Source: an uncultured bacterium (lineage in GTDB: Bacteria > Actinomycetota > Coriobacteriia > Coriobacteriales > Coriobacteriaceae). From it: a DNA stretch of 25,651 nt. A model generated the notes under the pieces. It saw only the letters and a list, made by a program, of their open reading frames with translations. It made no database searches and was not told where the DNA came from. Below, piece by piece: positions 1 to 7,049 of this stretch. A program made the translations under genes and the position numbers. The stretch lies in the NCBI GenBank assembly GCA_905215725.1, contig CAJMRD010000024.1, positions 1-25,651 on the forward strand, written 5' to 3'. The stretch's first letter is position 1; each line of letters opens with the position of its first letter.

Positions 1-141
1 ACCATCCATGGTGGGGCGCGTTTCTAACGAAGCCATAACGGCCGTTGAGTTCTTTTGGCGCCAACCCTTCTCGACCCGCACATCATGATTAATTTGCTTA
101 AAGCAACAACTTTCCCGATCGATGTAATCACCGAATCAAAA
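1..141. other. Unassigned window edge
   Basis: No gene can be assigned here. A + frame is open from the left edge to a TGA at 86-88, so it could be the last 28 codons of a gene that starts outside the window. A - frame starting with ATG at 36 is open to the left edge and could be the first 12 codons of a leftward gene. Neither stretch shows a recognisable motif, so the choice cannot be made from this sequence. Confidence 0.3.
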
Positions 142-200
142 CGTGTACATCACCCTCCAAAACCGACATTTTTCGGCATGTTTGGAGGCTGATGTACACG
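142..200. repeat. Long inverted repeat (two facing copies of a 20-nt motif)
   Basis: The arm CGTGTACATCA (142-152) is exactly complementary to TGATGTACACG (190-200). After one C/C mismatch, CCTCCAAA (154-161) pairs with TTTGGAGG (181-188), and an inner CCG/CGG pair closes a loop around 166-173. Each arm is a 20-nt motif of the form TTTGGAGG-N-TGATGTACACG, the two copies facing each other. No T-run follows on either strand, so it is not a typical intrinsic terminator. It lies about 60 bp upstream of the predicted promoter of the next gene and could be an operator or a repeat element. I saw no second copy in the window. Confidence 0.75.
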
Positions 201-262
201 AATGTGAAATCCACCGCCGCCCAAAAGCGCCTTCCTCATGTCTGGACTCTCTATGCTTACGC

Positions 263-291
263 TGGATAGACATCGCCGGAACGGGTATAGT
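263..291 (+). promoter_or_regulatory. Predicted promoter of the CDP-alcohol phosphatidyltransferase gene
   Basis: TGGATA (263-268) and TATAGT (286-291) are separated by 17 bp and resemble sigma70-type -35 and -10 boxes, with 4/6 and 5/6 matches. The predicted start site is about 30 nt upstream of the GTG start at 328. This is a consensus-based guess. Confidence 0.4.
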
Positions 292-327
292 AGCGAAAGT
301 TTTGTCGTTAACCAGCGGGGGAGTCCT

Positions 328-1032
328 GTGGGCATCAAAAAGAAGATCAAAAAGGAGCTTATCGGCACTTCCGATTACCCGTCGAATAAGATCTTTACGA
401 TCTCCAATTTCATCACCTTTACGCGCCTGATCCTCACCCTGGTATTTCTGTACCTGTTTGTGACGGATAACAACCGCGTCATCGCCATCGTTATCTACGC
501 CGTTGCCGCCTCTACCGACTGGATGGACGGTCAGATCGCCCGCATGACCAAGACGGTCTCGTGGCTCGGCAAGGTCATGGATCCTATCTGCGACCGTGCG
601 CTGCTGTTCACCGGCGTACTTGGGCTGGTGGTCCGCGGAGAGCTGCCCATCTGGGTCTGCGTGCTCATTATTGGCCGCGACATCTATCTGGGCATCGGCA
701 CGCTTATCGTGCGTCATTATCACCGTCGCCCCATCGATGTCGTCTTTCCCGGAAAGATTGCCACTGCACTGCTCATGACCGGCTTCTCGCTCATGCTGCT
801 CGGGTTCCCCGTTATCGACGGCCTGCATCTTTTACCTTCAACCCTTACGGCCTTCCCGGGCCTCAACGGAAGCTCGGTGCCCCTCGGCATCTTCTTTGTG
901 TACGGCGGCGTGATCTTCTCCATGCTCACGGCTGTCATCTATTCCATTAAGGGCGGAGTGGCCATTAAACAGGCTCTCGCGCATCCCGAGGACGAGGACA
1001 TCGACTTTCTGAACCCTGAAATCGAAGACTGA
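328..1032 (+). CDS. CDP-alcohol phosphatidyltransferase family protein
   Basis: This is an integral membrane enzyme of the family that swaps CMP on CDP-diacylglycerol (or a related CDP-alcohol) for an alcohol, making phospholipids such as phosphatidylglycerophosphate or cardiolipin. The family signature D-G-x2-A-R-x8-G-x3-D-x3-D is complete (DGQIAR, then G, then DPICD), so the metal and catalytic aspartates are present. Several hydrophobic segments surround it, and the N-terminus is lysine-rich. I chose GTG at 328 because GGGGGAG lies 4 nt upstream; an upstream in-frame ATG at 238 has no comparable ribosome binding site. Length is 234 aa, normal for the family. A GarA-like FHA gene follows, and in mycobacteria pgsA2 lies near garA, so a PgsA2-like role is possible. 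The substrate cannot be read from sequence. The window holds a second family member (21294-21932) that looks more like the housekeeping PgsA. Confidence 0.88.
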   Translation: MGIKKKIKKELIGTSDYPSNKIFTISNFITFTRLILTLVFLYLFVTDNNRVIAIVIYAVAASTDWMDGQIARMTKTVSWLGKVMDPICDRALLFTGVLGLVVRGELPIWVCVLIIGRDIYLGIGTLIVRHYHRRPIDVVFPGKIATALLMTGFSLMLLGFPVIDGLHLLPSTLTAFPGLNGSSVPLGIFFVYGGVIFSMLTAVIYSIKGGVAIKQALAHPEDEDIDFLNPEIED

Positions 1033-1098
1033 TTCGTTGGGGTATGATTACGTACGGTTCATTATTTGCGGCACGTCCGCGATAAGTTAGGGGTTGTC

Positions 1099-1533
1099 AT
1101 GGACAACATGGTTAACAATATGCCTCAGAATGATAAGACTGCTGACGCTACCTGCGTATTCCGCGTGCCTTCAAGCGACGTCACCGTTCCCGACCTCATG
1201 GCCAACGTGCGCATCACCGCCCCCGTTCTGTCCATCGTCAAGGGTCCGCAGACTGGTGCCGCCTTTGAGCTCGAGGACGACGTGACCACCATCGGCCGCG
1301 ATCCTGCAAACGGCATCTTCCTCAATGACATGACCGTTTCGCGCAGCCACGCGCGCATTATTCGCGAGGGCCTCGGCGCTCGCATCGAGGATCTGGGTTC
1401 GCTCAATGGCACCTGGGTCGACGGTGCCATCGTCAACGCGGCCCCGCTGCACGACGGTTCTTCCGTCCAGATCGGTACGTTTACGCTCATCTACCACGAG
1501 AGCACGCCGGAGCGCATCGAAACCGGTGAGTAG
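1099..1533 (+). CDS. garA: FHA-domain protein, GarA/OdhI-like
   Basis: This is a 144-aa cytosolic phosphothreonine-binding protein. The FHA core spans about residues 44-132, with Gly66-Arg67, the SRSHA motif at 81-85 and Asn103-Gly-Thr, which are the residues that contact phosphothreonine in known FHA domains. N-terminal to it, residues 16-22 read DATCVFR, matching the ETTSVFR phosphorylation motif of mycobacterial GarA and corynebacterial OdhI; Thr18 aligns with the PknB-type site. In those proteins phosphorylation makes the FHA domain bind its own tail and releases target enzymes such as 2-oxoglutarate dehydrogenase. ATG at 1099 is preferred, with AGGGG about 6 nt upstream; a TTG at 1066 would add 11 residues. 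An FtsR-like MerR gene starts 3 nt after its stop, the same pair order as garA-Rv1828 and odhI-ftsR. The actual target here is unknown. Confidence 0.85.
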   Translation: MDNMVNNMPQNDKTADATCVFRVPSSDVTVPDLMANVRITAPVLSIVKGPQTGAAFELEDDVTTIGRDPANGIFLNDMTVSRSHARIIREGLGARIEDLGSLNGTWVDGAIVNAAPLHDGSSVQIGTFTLIYHESTPERIETGE

Positions 1534-1536
1534 GGC

Positions 1537-2415
1537 ATGGCCGAACGCAACTATCTGAGTATCGGCCAAGTCGTCAACCTACTTCGAGGCGCATACCCCG
1601 ATCTTTCGAACTCAAAAATTAGATTTCTAGAGGATGAGGGGCTCATTACCCCTCATCGTACGCCTAAGGGATACCGTCAGTACTCTAAGGAGGACGTTGA
1701 TCGCCTGGAGGTCATCCTGCATTTGCAGAAGACCCGCTACATGCCGCTCAACGTGATTAAGCAGCGCTTGGAAAACGCCACGGACCTGTCAACGCTCGCT
1801 TACGAGGTGGGCTTGCTGTCCGATGTTCCGCTCAAGACGGAGCCCAAGGAGACTAAGCAAAAGCTGCATCCCATTGAGACCATTCCCGATATGCTGGGCG
1901 TCGAGATTTCGTTTATCCGCTCGCTCGCCGAGAACGACCTCATTCGCATCATCAAGAGTCCGCAGAATCGTGAGCTCGTCGATGGTCGCGATTTTCCAAT
2001 CATCCGCTACTGCTCCGAGCTGTCACGCTTCCATATCGAGCCCCGCAACCTGCGTCAGTACGTGTCTTCCGCCAACCGCGAGTCCTCGATGTTTGAGCAG
2101 GTGCTCGTGAGCATGCTCGGAATGGATACCTCCGATGACGAGCGCGACGCCAAGCTCGAGCGTGCGTTTAAGAAGCTTCACGACCTGACCGAGGGTGTGC
2201 ACACTGCGCTGCTCAAGAACCGCGTTTTTGAGTCGCTCAACGCCGTGGTCGAGGACGCCGACATTGATGCACTCGATGAGGAAATCACTCGCTCCGAGTC
2301 CACCAAGGCCAAAAACGAAGAGATAGCCGCGCCGGCTTCGCACGAGGATTCTCTCGTAAAGCCGCTCAAGGTCGTCGCCCCTTCACACTCCGGCACCGCC
2401 ACCGCGGACAAATAA
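1537..2415 (+). CDS. ftsR: MerR-family regulator, FtsR-like
   Basis: This 292-aa DNA-binding protein has an N-terminal MerR winged helix at about residues 6-76 (YLSIGQVVNLL, then IRFLEDEGLI and GYRQYSKEDVDRL). Next comes a second, less typical region around 110-200, then a charged tail rich in Glu and Lys. It is longer than classic MerR sensors and lacks the usual C-terminal metal-binding cysteines. Its position directly after a GarA/OdhI-like gene matches Rv1828 of Mycobacterium tuberculosis and FtsR of Corynebacterium glutamicum; FtsR controls ftsZ. The ATG lies 3 nt after the FHA gene stop, so the two are almost certainly cotranscribed and may be translationally coupled. The MerR family is certain; FtsR orthology rests on gene order, length and the N-terminal sequence. 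Confidence 0.85.
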   Translation: MAERNYLSIGQVVNLLRGAYPDLSNSKIRFLEDEGLITPHRTPKGYRQYSKEDVDRLEVILHLQKTRYMPLNVIKQRLENATDLSTLAYEVGLLSDVPLKTEPKETKQKLHPIETIPDMLGVEISFIRSLAENDLIRIIKSPQNRELVDGRDFPIIRYCSELSRFHIEPRNLRQYVSSANRESSMFEQVLVSMLGMDTSDDERDAKLERAFKKLHDLTEGVHTALLKNRVFESLNAVVEDADIDALDEEITRSESTKAKNEEIAAPASHEDSLVKPLKVVAPSHSGTATADK

Positions 2416-2420
2416 TCGCT

Positions 2421-2434
2421 GCCGAAATTTCGGC
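2421..2434. repeat. 14-bp perfect palindrome between ftsR and apt
   Basis: GCCGAAATTTCGGC is a perfect palindrome 5 nt after the ftsR stop and 22 nt before the apt start. It has no T-run, so it is a weak terminator candidate at best. It could be a small operator or an RNA stability hairpin. Confidence 0.5.
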
Positions 2435-2455
2435 AACCCATTGAAAGGTCATGCA

Positions 2456-2986
2456 ATGTACGACTTCGAATCTCAAATCGTCGACATCCCCGACTATCCC
2501 GAGCCCGGAGTCATCTTTAAAGACATCACGCCGCTCTTCGGCAATCCCGAGGCGCTCAAAGCCATGACCGATGCCCTCGCCGAGCACTTTGCCGGCATGA
2601 GAATCACCAAGGTCGTGGGTCCCGAGGCTCGCGGCTTTATGGTTGGCGTACCGGTGGCTGTAGCCCTTGGCGCCGGCTTTGTTCCCGCACGTAAACCGGG
2701 TAAGCTGCCGCGCGAGACCGTAAGCCAGAGCTACGAGCTCGAGTACGGCACGGATTCCATTGAGATCCATGCCGACGCTATCAGCTCTAAAGATACCGTG
2801 TTGATTCTGGACGACTTGGTCGCGACGGGCGGAACCGTCGAGGCAACAGGTAAACTGGTGCGAGATATGGGCGCAAAGCTTGTCGGTTATGGTTGTATCC
2901 TTGAGCTTGCGTTTCTCAACCCGCGCGAGAAGCTCACGCCGTCTAATGACGATGTGGAGCTCTTTAGCCTGGTGACGGTGGACTAG
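2456..2986 (+). CDS. apt: Adenine phosphoribosyltransferase
   Basis: This cytosolic purine-salvage enzyme converts adenine and PRPP to AMP and pyrophosphate. The 176-aa protein has the normal Apt length. It carries the N-terminal IPDYPEPGVIFKDITPL segment typical of Apt (about residues 11-27), the VGPEARGF loop near 54-61, and the PRPP-binding motif VLILDDLVATGGT at 115-127. The ATG at 2456 has GAAAGG 7 nt upstream. An in-frame TTG at 2441 would add five residues and is unlikely. It follows ftsR by 40 nt and precedes the NlpC/P60 gene by 32 nt on the same strand, so all may be one transcript ending at the terminator at 4147. Confidence 0.96.
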   Translation: MYDFESQIVDIPDYPEPGVIFKDITPLFGNPEALKAMTDALAEHFAGMRITKVVGPEARGFMVGVPVAVALGAGFVPARKPGKLPRETVSQSYELEYGTDSIEIHADAISSKDTVLILDDLVATGGTVEATGKLVRDMGAKLVGYGCILELAFLNPREKLTPSNDDVELFSLVTVD

Positions 2987-3018
2987 CCGTTACCCTTAGT
3001 TACTGGAAAGGAAGCTAC

Positions 3019-4122
3019 ATGCGCACAGCAAACACGCACAAAAACATGGCACGCTGCGCTGCTACGGCAACCCTCGCTTGTGTTTTGGGCTTGGGCCTCG
3101 CGGCTCCTGCCTACGCCGATACCGCATCCGACCTTGCCGCTGCTCGTACTAAGCTCGAGCAGATTGGTACCCAAACCCAGCAGATTTACGATGAGCTCGC
3201 CACGCAAACGCAGGCACTCGATCAGACTGCTGGCGAGATCACGCAAAAGCAGCAGGAGATTGCTGACGGTCAGGCCAAGCTCTCGACCTACGTTGCCGGC
3301 GAGTACAAGACCGGCGGTCTGAGCCTTCTTCAGGTTCTGACGGGTGTCGACGACCTGAGCGATATGCTCAACCGTCTGTTCTACTACGGCAAAGTTTCCG
3401 ATAAGCAGGCTCAGACCATTCAAGAGGTCAAGGAGCTTAAGCAGCAGCTCACCGATAAGCAGGCCGAGCAGGAGAAGAACGTCGCCGCCACGCAAAAGAA
3501 GGTCGACGAGCTTAACGCCCAGCAGGCTGAAGCCCAGAACGTCGTTAACTCCCTGGATTCGCAGCTGCAGGCCGAGCTTGCCGCCGAGGCCGAAGCCAAC
3601 GCCGCGCTGCAGGCCGGCATCAACGCCAGCACCGCCGAGAAGGCCACGGTGAGCAACGAGACTGCCGGTACGACCGAGAACACTCCGGCACCGCAGCCCG
3701 CTCCGACCCCCACTCCAACACCGCAGCCCGCTCCAACACCGCAGCCCGCTCCGACCCCCGCTCCGACTCCTGCGCCTGCTCCGAACCAGTCCGTTGACGG
3801 CGGCAGCGTTGTGTCGCGCGCCTACAGCAAGCTCGGTTGCGCCTATTCCTGGGGCGGTATTGGACCGAACAGCTTTGACTGCTCCGGCTTTGTAAGCTAC
3901 TGCCTCACCGGCCGTTATTGCCGTCTGGGCACCACCGGCACCTTTATGGGCTGGACCCGCGTGTCCGATCCGCAGCCGGGCGATGTCGTGGTCAACTCGT
4001 ACCACACCGGCATTTACATCGGTGGTGGTCAGATGATTCATGCTTCTGACTACAACACGGGTGTTATCATCAGCTCCGTTGCCGCCGGCATGAACAACAA
4101 CTATATCTTCGTGCGTTACTAA
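3019..4122 (+). CDS. Secreted coiled-coil NlpC/P60 peptidoglycan hydrolase
   Basis: This is a cell-wall endopeptidase of the NlpC/P60 class, which cuts peptide stems of peptidoglycan. Residues 1-33 form a Sec signal peptide (hydrophobic stretch, likely cleavage after Ala-Tyr-Ala). Residues 35-205 are a Gln/Ala/Glu-rich coiled coil like those that regulate RipA, PcsB and CwlO-type hydrolases. Residues 222-256 are a Pro-Thr-Ala linker, and 262-367 hold the catalytic domain. Cys288 in DCSGF, His329 in YHTGIYIG and His341 fit the Cys-His-polar triad. The ATG at 3019 has GGAAAGGAAG upstream. The terminator at 4147 follows closely. The coiled coil suggests control by a partner such as an FtsEX-type complex, but none is encoded here. 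Confidence 0.93.
   Translation: MRTANTHKNMARCAATATLACVLGLGLAAPAYADTASDLAAARTKLEQIGTQTQQIYDELATQTQALDQTAGEITQKQQEIADGQAKLSTYVAGEYKTGGLSLLQVLTGVDDLSDMLNRLFYYGKVSDKQAQTIQEVKELKQQLTDKQAEQEKNVAATQKKVDELNAQQAEAQNVVNSLDSQLQAELAAEAEANAALQAGINASTAEKATVSNETAGTTENTPAPQPAPTPTPTPQPAPTPQPAPTPAPTPAPAPNQSVDGGSVVSRAYSKLGCAYSWGGIGPNSFDCSGFVSYCLTGRYCRLGTTGTFMGWTRVSDPQPGDVVVNSYHTGIYIGGGQMIHASDYNTGVIISSVAAGMNNNYIFVRY
3691..3780 (+). repeat. Tandem repeats encoding the Pro-Thr linker
   Basis: The unit CCGCAGCCCGCTCC occurs at 3691-3704, 3721-3734 and 3739-3752, with related CCGACCCC/CACTCC units between. They encode the PQPAPTP linker of the NlpC/P60 hydrolase. Such repeats can vary in number by slippage, so linker length may differ between strains. 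Confidence 0.75.
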
Positions 4123-4146
4123 GTCATCTTACACAGCGTGTGAATG

Positions 4147-4188
4147 TGGACCTCGTGGCTTTAAGTCGCGAGGTCCATTCTTTTTTTC
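4147..4188 (+). terminator. Intrinsic terminator after the NlpC/P60 gene
   Basis: TGGACCTCG (4147-4155) pairs perfectly with CGAGGTCCA (4169-4177). A T-rich tract with seven consecutive Ts follows at once. It sits 24 nt after the hydrolase stop and fits a strong rho-independent terminator for the rightward operon. Confidence 0.9.
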
Positions 4189-4196
4189 TCTAATCT

Positions 4197-4235
4197 TGTA
4201 CGGCTATCTAGTATTCAAAACTAGATAGCCGTACA
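4197..4235. promoter_or_regulatory. Perfect 16-bp dyad, predicted operator of degV
   Basis: TGTACGGCTATCTAGT (4197-4212) and ACTAGATAGCCGTACA (4220-4235) are perfect inverted repeats around a 7-nt centre. It lacks a T-run, so it is not a terminator. It ends 18 bp before a perfect TATAAT box, covering the -35 region of the degV promoter. A 26-bp stretch of it (4202-4227) matches the region upstream of the DUF1836 gene at 23 of 26 positions, including the exact 12-mer CAAAACTAGATA. I infer that one regulator binds both, most simply the DUF1836 protein. Confidence 0.8.
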
Positions 4236-4253
4236 TTCAGTTTGCAAGATGGC

Positions 4254-4275
4254 TATAATTGTTGAAGAACAATTA
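4254..4275 (+). promoter_or_regulatory. degV -10 box and initiator dyad
   Basis: TATAAT at 4254-4259 is a perfect -10 box, with no good -35 partner at 16-18 bp, where the dyad operator lies instead. TAATTGTT (4256-4263) and AACAATTA (4268-4275) form a second perfect 8-bp dyad overlapping the -10 box and the likely start site. It could be an operator half or a 5' leader hairpin. Confidence 0.6.
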
Positions 4276-4288
4276 GAAAGGACCCTCT

Positions 4289-5155
4289 ATGAGCTGGGCA
4301 CTTATCTCCGATTCAAGCTGCAACCTCCGCGATTGGCAACCGACCGCGCCCCATACCACTTTTGCATTTGCGCCCCTCAAAATTCGAGTGGGGGAGCGTG
4401 AATTCGTCGATGACCTTTCACTCGATGTTCATGAACTCAACTGCGCTGTTCAGGCGGAGACGAACGCTTCTTCGAGCGCTTGTCCCAGCGTAGGGGAGTG
4501 GGCCGAGCTCTTCAAATTGGCAGACAAGACCATCTGCATGCCGATCTCTGAGGGCGTGTCGGGCAGCTACAACGCGGCAGCCACGGCTCGCGATATGGTT
4601 CTTGCCGAGGAACCGGACCGACAGATTCATCTAGTCAATTCACGCGCAGCTGGCGGTAAAATGGACCTCATTTTCCTGCTGTTCGACCGCTATCTTGCAA
4701 GCAATCCGAATGTCTCATTCGAGGATGCTTGCGCATACTTCGATAGCCTTGAACAGAACAGCAAAATCCTCTTCAGTTTGTGCAATTACGAAAACCTCGC
4801 CAAAGCCGGACGTATCCCTAAGGCAGCCGGCGTCATTGCCAACAAGCTCAATATCCGCATTTTGGGCACGGCGAGTGAGGCAGGTAAAATCGAACTCGTC
4901 GGACACACTCGTGGCGAAAAGAAGATGCTCAACAAGATCATCGACACCATGGAAGCCGAGGGTTTTACGGGCGGCGAGGTCGTCATTGATCACGTTGAGA
5001 ACGAAGCTGGAGCCCATGCGCTTACTGACCGCATAGTCGAGCATTGGCCCGAATCTAAGACGATTGTTATGCCCTGCAACGGGCTAGATTCATACTATGC
5101 CGAGATGCACGGCCTCATTATCGGCTACGGCATGGGCGTGGCTTCGGGCCGATAA
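4289..5155 (+). CDS. DegV family fatty-acid-binding protein
   Basis: DegV/FakB proteins bind one fatty acid in a two-domain fold. In Firmicutes they present it to the FakA kinase, which makes acyl-phosphate for phospholipid synthesis. The 288-aa length is typical. The N-terminal LISDSSCNL, the ASSSACPSVGEW segment near residues 61-71 (equivalent of the conserved T-S-x-PS loop), the GVSGSYNAA loop near 92-100 and the C-terminal GYGMGV segment are family hallmarks. ATG at 4289 has GAAAGGA 6 nt upstream. The gene has its own dyad-bearing promoter and converges on a DUF1836 regulator whose promoter carries the same operator. No FakA-type kinase gene is present here, so the lipid-kinase role is inferred from the family. 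Confidence 0.9.
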   Translation: MSWALISDSSCNLRDWQPTAPHTTFAFAPLKIRVGEREFVDDLSLDVHELNCAVQAETNASSSACPSVGEWAELFKLADKTICMPISEGVSGSYNAAATARDMVLAEEPDRQIHLVNSRAAGGKMDLIFLLFDRYLASNPNVSFEDACAYFDSLEQNSKILFSLCNYENLAKAGRIPKAAGVIANKLNIRILGTASEAGKIELVGHTRGEKKMLNKIIDTMEAEGFTGGEVVIDHVENEAGAHALTDRIVEHWPESKTIVMPCNGLDSYYAEMHGLIIGYGMGVASGR

Positions 5156-5174
5156 TTTCCAACTAGACAAACGC

Positions 5175-5215
5175 ACGGGCGGGATAAGGGGGCATTGGCT
5201 CCTTATCCCGCCCGT
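5175..5215. terminator. Bidirectional terminator between degV and the DUF1836 gene
   Basis: ACGGGCGGGATAAGG (5175-5189) pairs perfectly over 15 bp with CCTTATCCCGCCCGT (5201-5215). It lies 19 nt after the degV stop and 12 nt after the convergent DUF1836 gene stop. Flanking T-tracts are modest on both strands, but position and stem strength fit a shared terminator. Confidence 0.8.
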
Positions 5216-5227
5216 CTTATACCTCGG

Positions 5228-5839
5228 TTAGCTATTAAACCCGTTGAACTTAAGATAGCCCATCAGATACGCCTTCGAAACGAAGGACAATACCGCACTG
5301 CGCACAAGCAGCGACTCACGTGTGACCTGATGCGCTGTATCGGGTACAGGCGTCTGCTCGACGGAAAACGCCGCACGAATCGATGCCTCAAGTTGATCGA
5401 CTACATAATCGAAAGCCGTCGGAGCATCGTAGCTCAAACGCTGAATGTTAAAGAGTGCCTGCACCGCAGCAATAGGTAGCACCTGCTTAAAGATGCAGAT
5501 AGCGATCAGGCGGGCAATCTGCTCGCGGCCATATTGCTTTTTGACCGGAGCAGGCACCAGGCCGACCTTCACGTAGTTATTGATCATCGATGGCGTAATG
5601 ACAGGCTGCTCAACGCAAATGGACAGCGGATCCATCCACAGCGCAACATACTCAATAACCTGGTCGCGGTAGAGCGTCACATTGGGCAACTGGTTATAGC
5701 GCGGCAGTCTCAACGTATTAAGTTTGTGCACGATATCGGACTGAATAAATGCATCGGGCAGCACAGTGGGCTGAATATCCTCAGGCTTAATGCTGACCGA
5801 CGAATCGGACATCGGAATAACGTGTTTAACGTGGTTCAT
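5228..5839 (-). CDS. DUF1836 (YkrK-type) putative transcriptional regulator
   Basis: This 203-aa protein matches the DUF1836 pattern: LRLPRYNQLPNVTLYRDQV near residues 43-61, then a MerR-like winged-helix segment at about 81-111 (ITPSMINNYVKVGLVPAPV, then YGREQIARLI), and a helical C-terminus. The helix-turn-helix character indicates DNA binding; the ligand and targets of the family are unknown to me. ATG at 5839 is chosen because GGAGGA lies 5 nt upstream. The same frame extends to 5941 but lacks such a site. Its promoter carries a dyad nearly identical to the one in front of the convergent degV gene, which suggests autoregulation plus control of degV. No sensor domain beyond DUF1836 is visible. 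Confidence 0.82.
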   Translation of the reverse strand: MNHVKHVIPMSDSSVSIKPEDIQPTVLPDAFIQSDIVHKLNTLRLPRYNQLPNVTLYRDQVIEYVALWMDPLSICVEQPVITPSMINNYVKVGLVPAPVKKQYGREQIARLIAICIFKQVLPIAAVQALFNIQRLSYDAPTAFDYVVDQLEASIRAAFSVEQTPVPDTAHQVTRESLLVRSAVLSFVSKAYLMGYLKFNGFNS

Positions 5840-5863
5840 AAAGGTCCTCCGTTCATTTTCTAT

Positions 5864-5905
5864 ATTGTATTCTACGTTATCTAGTTTTGCATACCACATA
5901 GCCGG
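5864..5905 (-). promoter_or_regulatory. Promoter and operator of the DUF1836 gene
   Basis: On the - strand, TACAAT (5869-5864) is a good -10 box. The segment 5903-5878 just upstream matches the degV operator at 23 of 26 positions, including the exact 12-mer CAAAACTAGATA (5889-5878). It is an imperfect dyad: TATCTAGT (5878-5885 on the + strand) faces ACCACATA (5893-5900 region), 6 of 8 matching. It covers the spacer and -35 region, as expected for a self-repressor. Confidence 0.75.
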
Positions 5906-5913
5906 CAAGAAAA

Positions 5914-5948
5914 TTGGCGGAACAGTGCACTGATGCATCATCCCGCCA
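5914..5948 (-). terminator. Probable trxB terminator
   Basis: On the - strand, TGGCGG (5948-5943) can pair with CCGCCA (5919-5914), with further A/T pairs below through a bulge. It is followed by the T-rich ATTTTCTT. It lies about 45 nt after the trxB stop. The 22-nt loop is long, so this is only a moderate candidate. Confidence 0.5.
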
Positions 5949-5992
5949 TTTAGTTAATTGATAACAACCTTACATAAGATATATTATCGTAC

Positions 5993-6931
5993 TTATCCAC
6001 GGAGAAGCGCGTATGCGCTCGTTGCCGCTATGGCTCCATCAGAAACGGCGGTCACAACCTGGCGTAAGCGCTTGGAACGGATGTCGCCAGCGGCAAATAG
6101 ACCAGGTGTACGGGTGGCCATCGAATCGTCGGTGACAATGCCGCCGTCGGGAGCCAGGTCGACTAGATGCTCAACAAGCTCGGTATGTGGCTGCGTCCCC
6201 GTAAAGACAAAGATGCCAAACGAGCCGGGCTCAAATGACTCGGTATGAGTTTCCCCAGATGCATTGTCCTTAAAGGTAATCGTCGTTGGCATGGCTTCGC
6301 CCGATAGCTCCACAATACTAGTTTGGTACCTAACTGTAATATTGTCCTTTGCGAGTACTTTCTGAACAACACCATCGGGCGCACGGAACTGGTCGCGGCG
6401 CAGCACGATGGTCACACTGCTGGCAATGTCGGACAGGAACAGCGCCTCTTCGCATGCCGAATTGCCACCACCGATTACAAAAACCTGCTTGCCGCGGAAA
6501 AACATGCCGTCACATGTTGCGCAATATGAAACGCCACGACCGCGATACGTATCCTCGCCTGCGAAACCTGCCGGACGCGGCGTGGCACCCATGCAAGCGA
6601 TAACGCTCGAGGCCAGCGTATCGCCCATATCGTGATGCACCGTAAACAACGCTGCATCGGCATCGTAATCGATACCCGTAACCATGCTCCATGTAACCTG
6701 TGCTCCCAGGCCCTCTGCATGCTGCTGAAAACGCTCGCCGAGTTCGGCGCCACTCAGGAGCGGGAAACCCGGATAGTTCTCGACCTCATTGGTTGTGGCG
6801 ATCTGCCCTCCCGACATGCCCTGCTCAATCACGGTCGTCGTCAGGTTGGCACGCGCAGCATAAATGGCGGCAGCATAGCCCGCGGGGCCGCCACCGATAA
6901 TCGCAACATCGATCGGCTTATCGGTAGTCAT
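5993..6931 (-). CDS. trxB: Thioredoxin-disulfide reductase
   Basis: This cytosolic flavoenzyme uses NADPH to reduce thioredoxin. The 312-aa protein has the FAD-binding GGGPAG at 13-18, the Gln-Ile-Ala-x-T-x-E-V-E-N-Y-P-G-F stretch at 43-56, the redox-active CATC at Cys137/Cys140, a second dinucleotide motif GGGNSA at 154-159 followed by LRRDQFR, and the C-terminal G-x-F-AAGDIR FAD motif. ATG at 6931 is chosen, with GAAAGGA about 7 nt upstream; the frame extends upstream without a good site. It is transcribed divergently from a glycosyltransferase gene. No thioredoxin gene is adjacent, so its partner lies elsewhere. Confidence 0.95.
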   Translation of the reverse strand: MTTDKPIDVAIIGGGPAGYAAAIYAARANLTTTVIEQGMSGGQIATTNEVENYPGFPLLSGAELGERFQQHAEGLGAQVTWSMVTGIDYDADAALFTVHHDMGDTLASSVIACMGATPRPAGFAGEDTYRGRGVSYCATCDGMFFRGKQVFVIGGGNSACEEALFLSDIASSVTIVLRRDQFRAPDGVVQKVLAKDNITVRYQTSIVELSGEAMPTTITFKDNASGETHTESFEPGSFGIFVFTGTQPHTELVEHLVDLAPDGGIVTDDSMATRTPGLFAAGDIRSKRLRQVVTAVSDGAIAATSAYALLRG

Positions 6932-7049
6932 GAAGCGTCCTTTCGTCGAAACGTTGTCGTTCTTTGCGCTCGTACCCAAATTTACGTGAACGTGACACTC
7001 ATGCACTACAATGATAAATCCGTATTACAAAGCTGAAGGGGAGTTATCG

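Noticed and set aside
2983..4041. A 352-codon open frame on the - strand opposite the NlpC/P60 gene
   Set aside because: Leu/Gly/Arg-rich antisense shadow of the coiled coil and Pro-Thr linker; the + strand gene has a signal peptide and catalytic triad.
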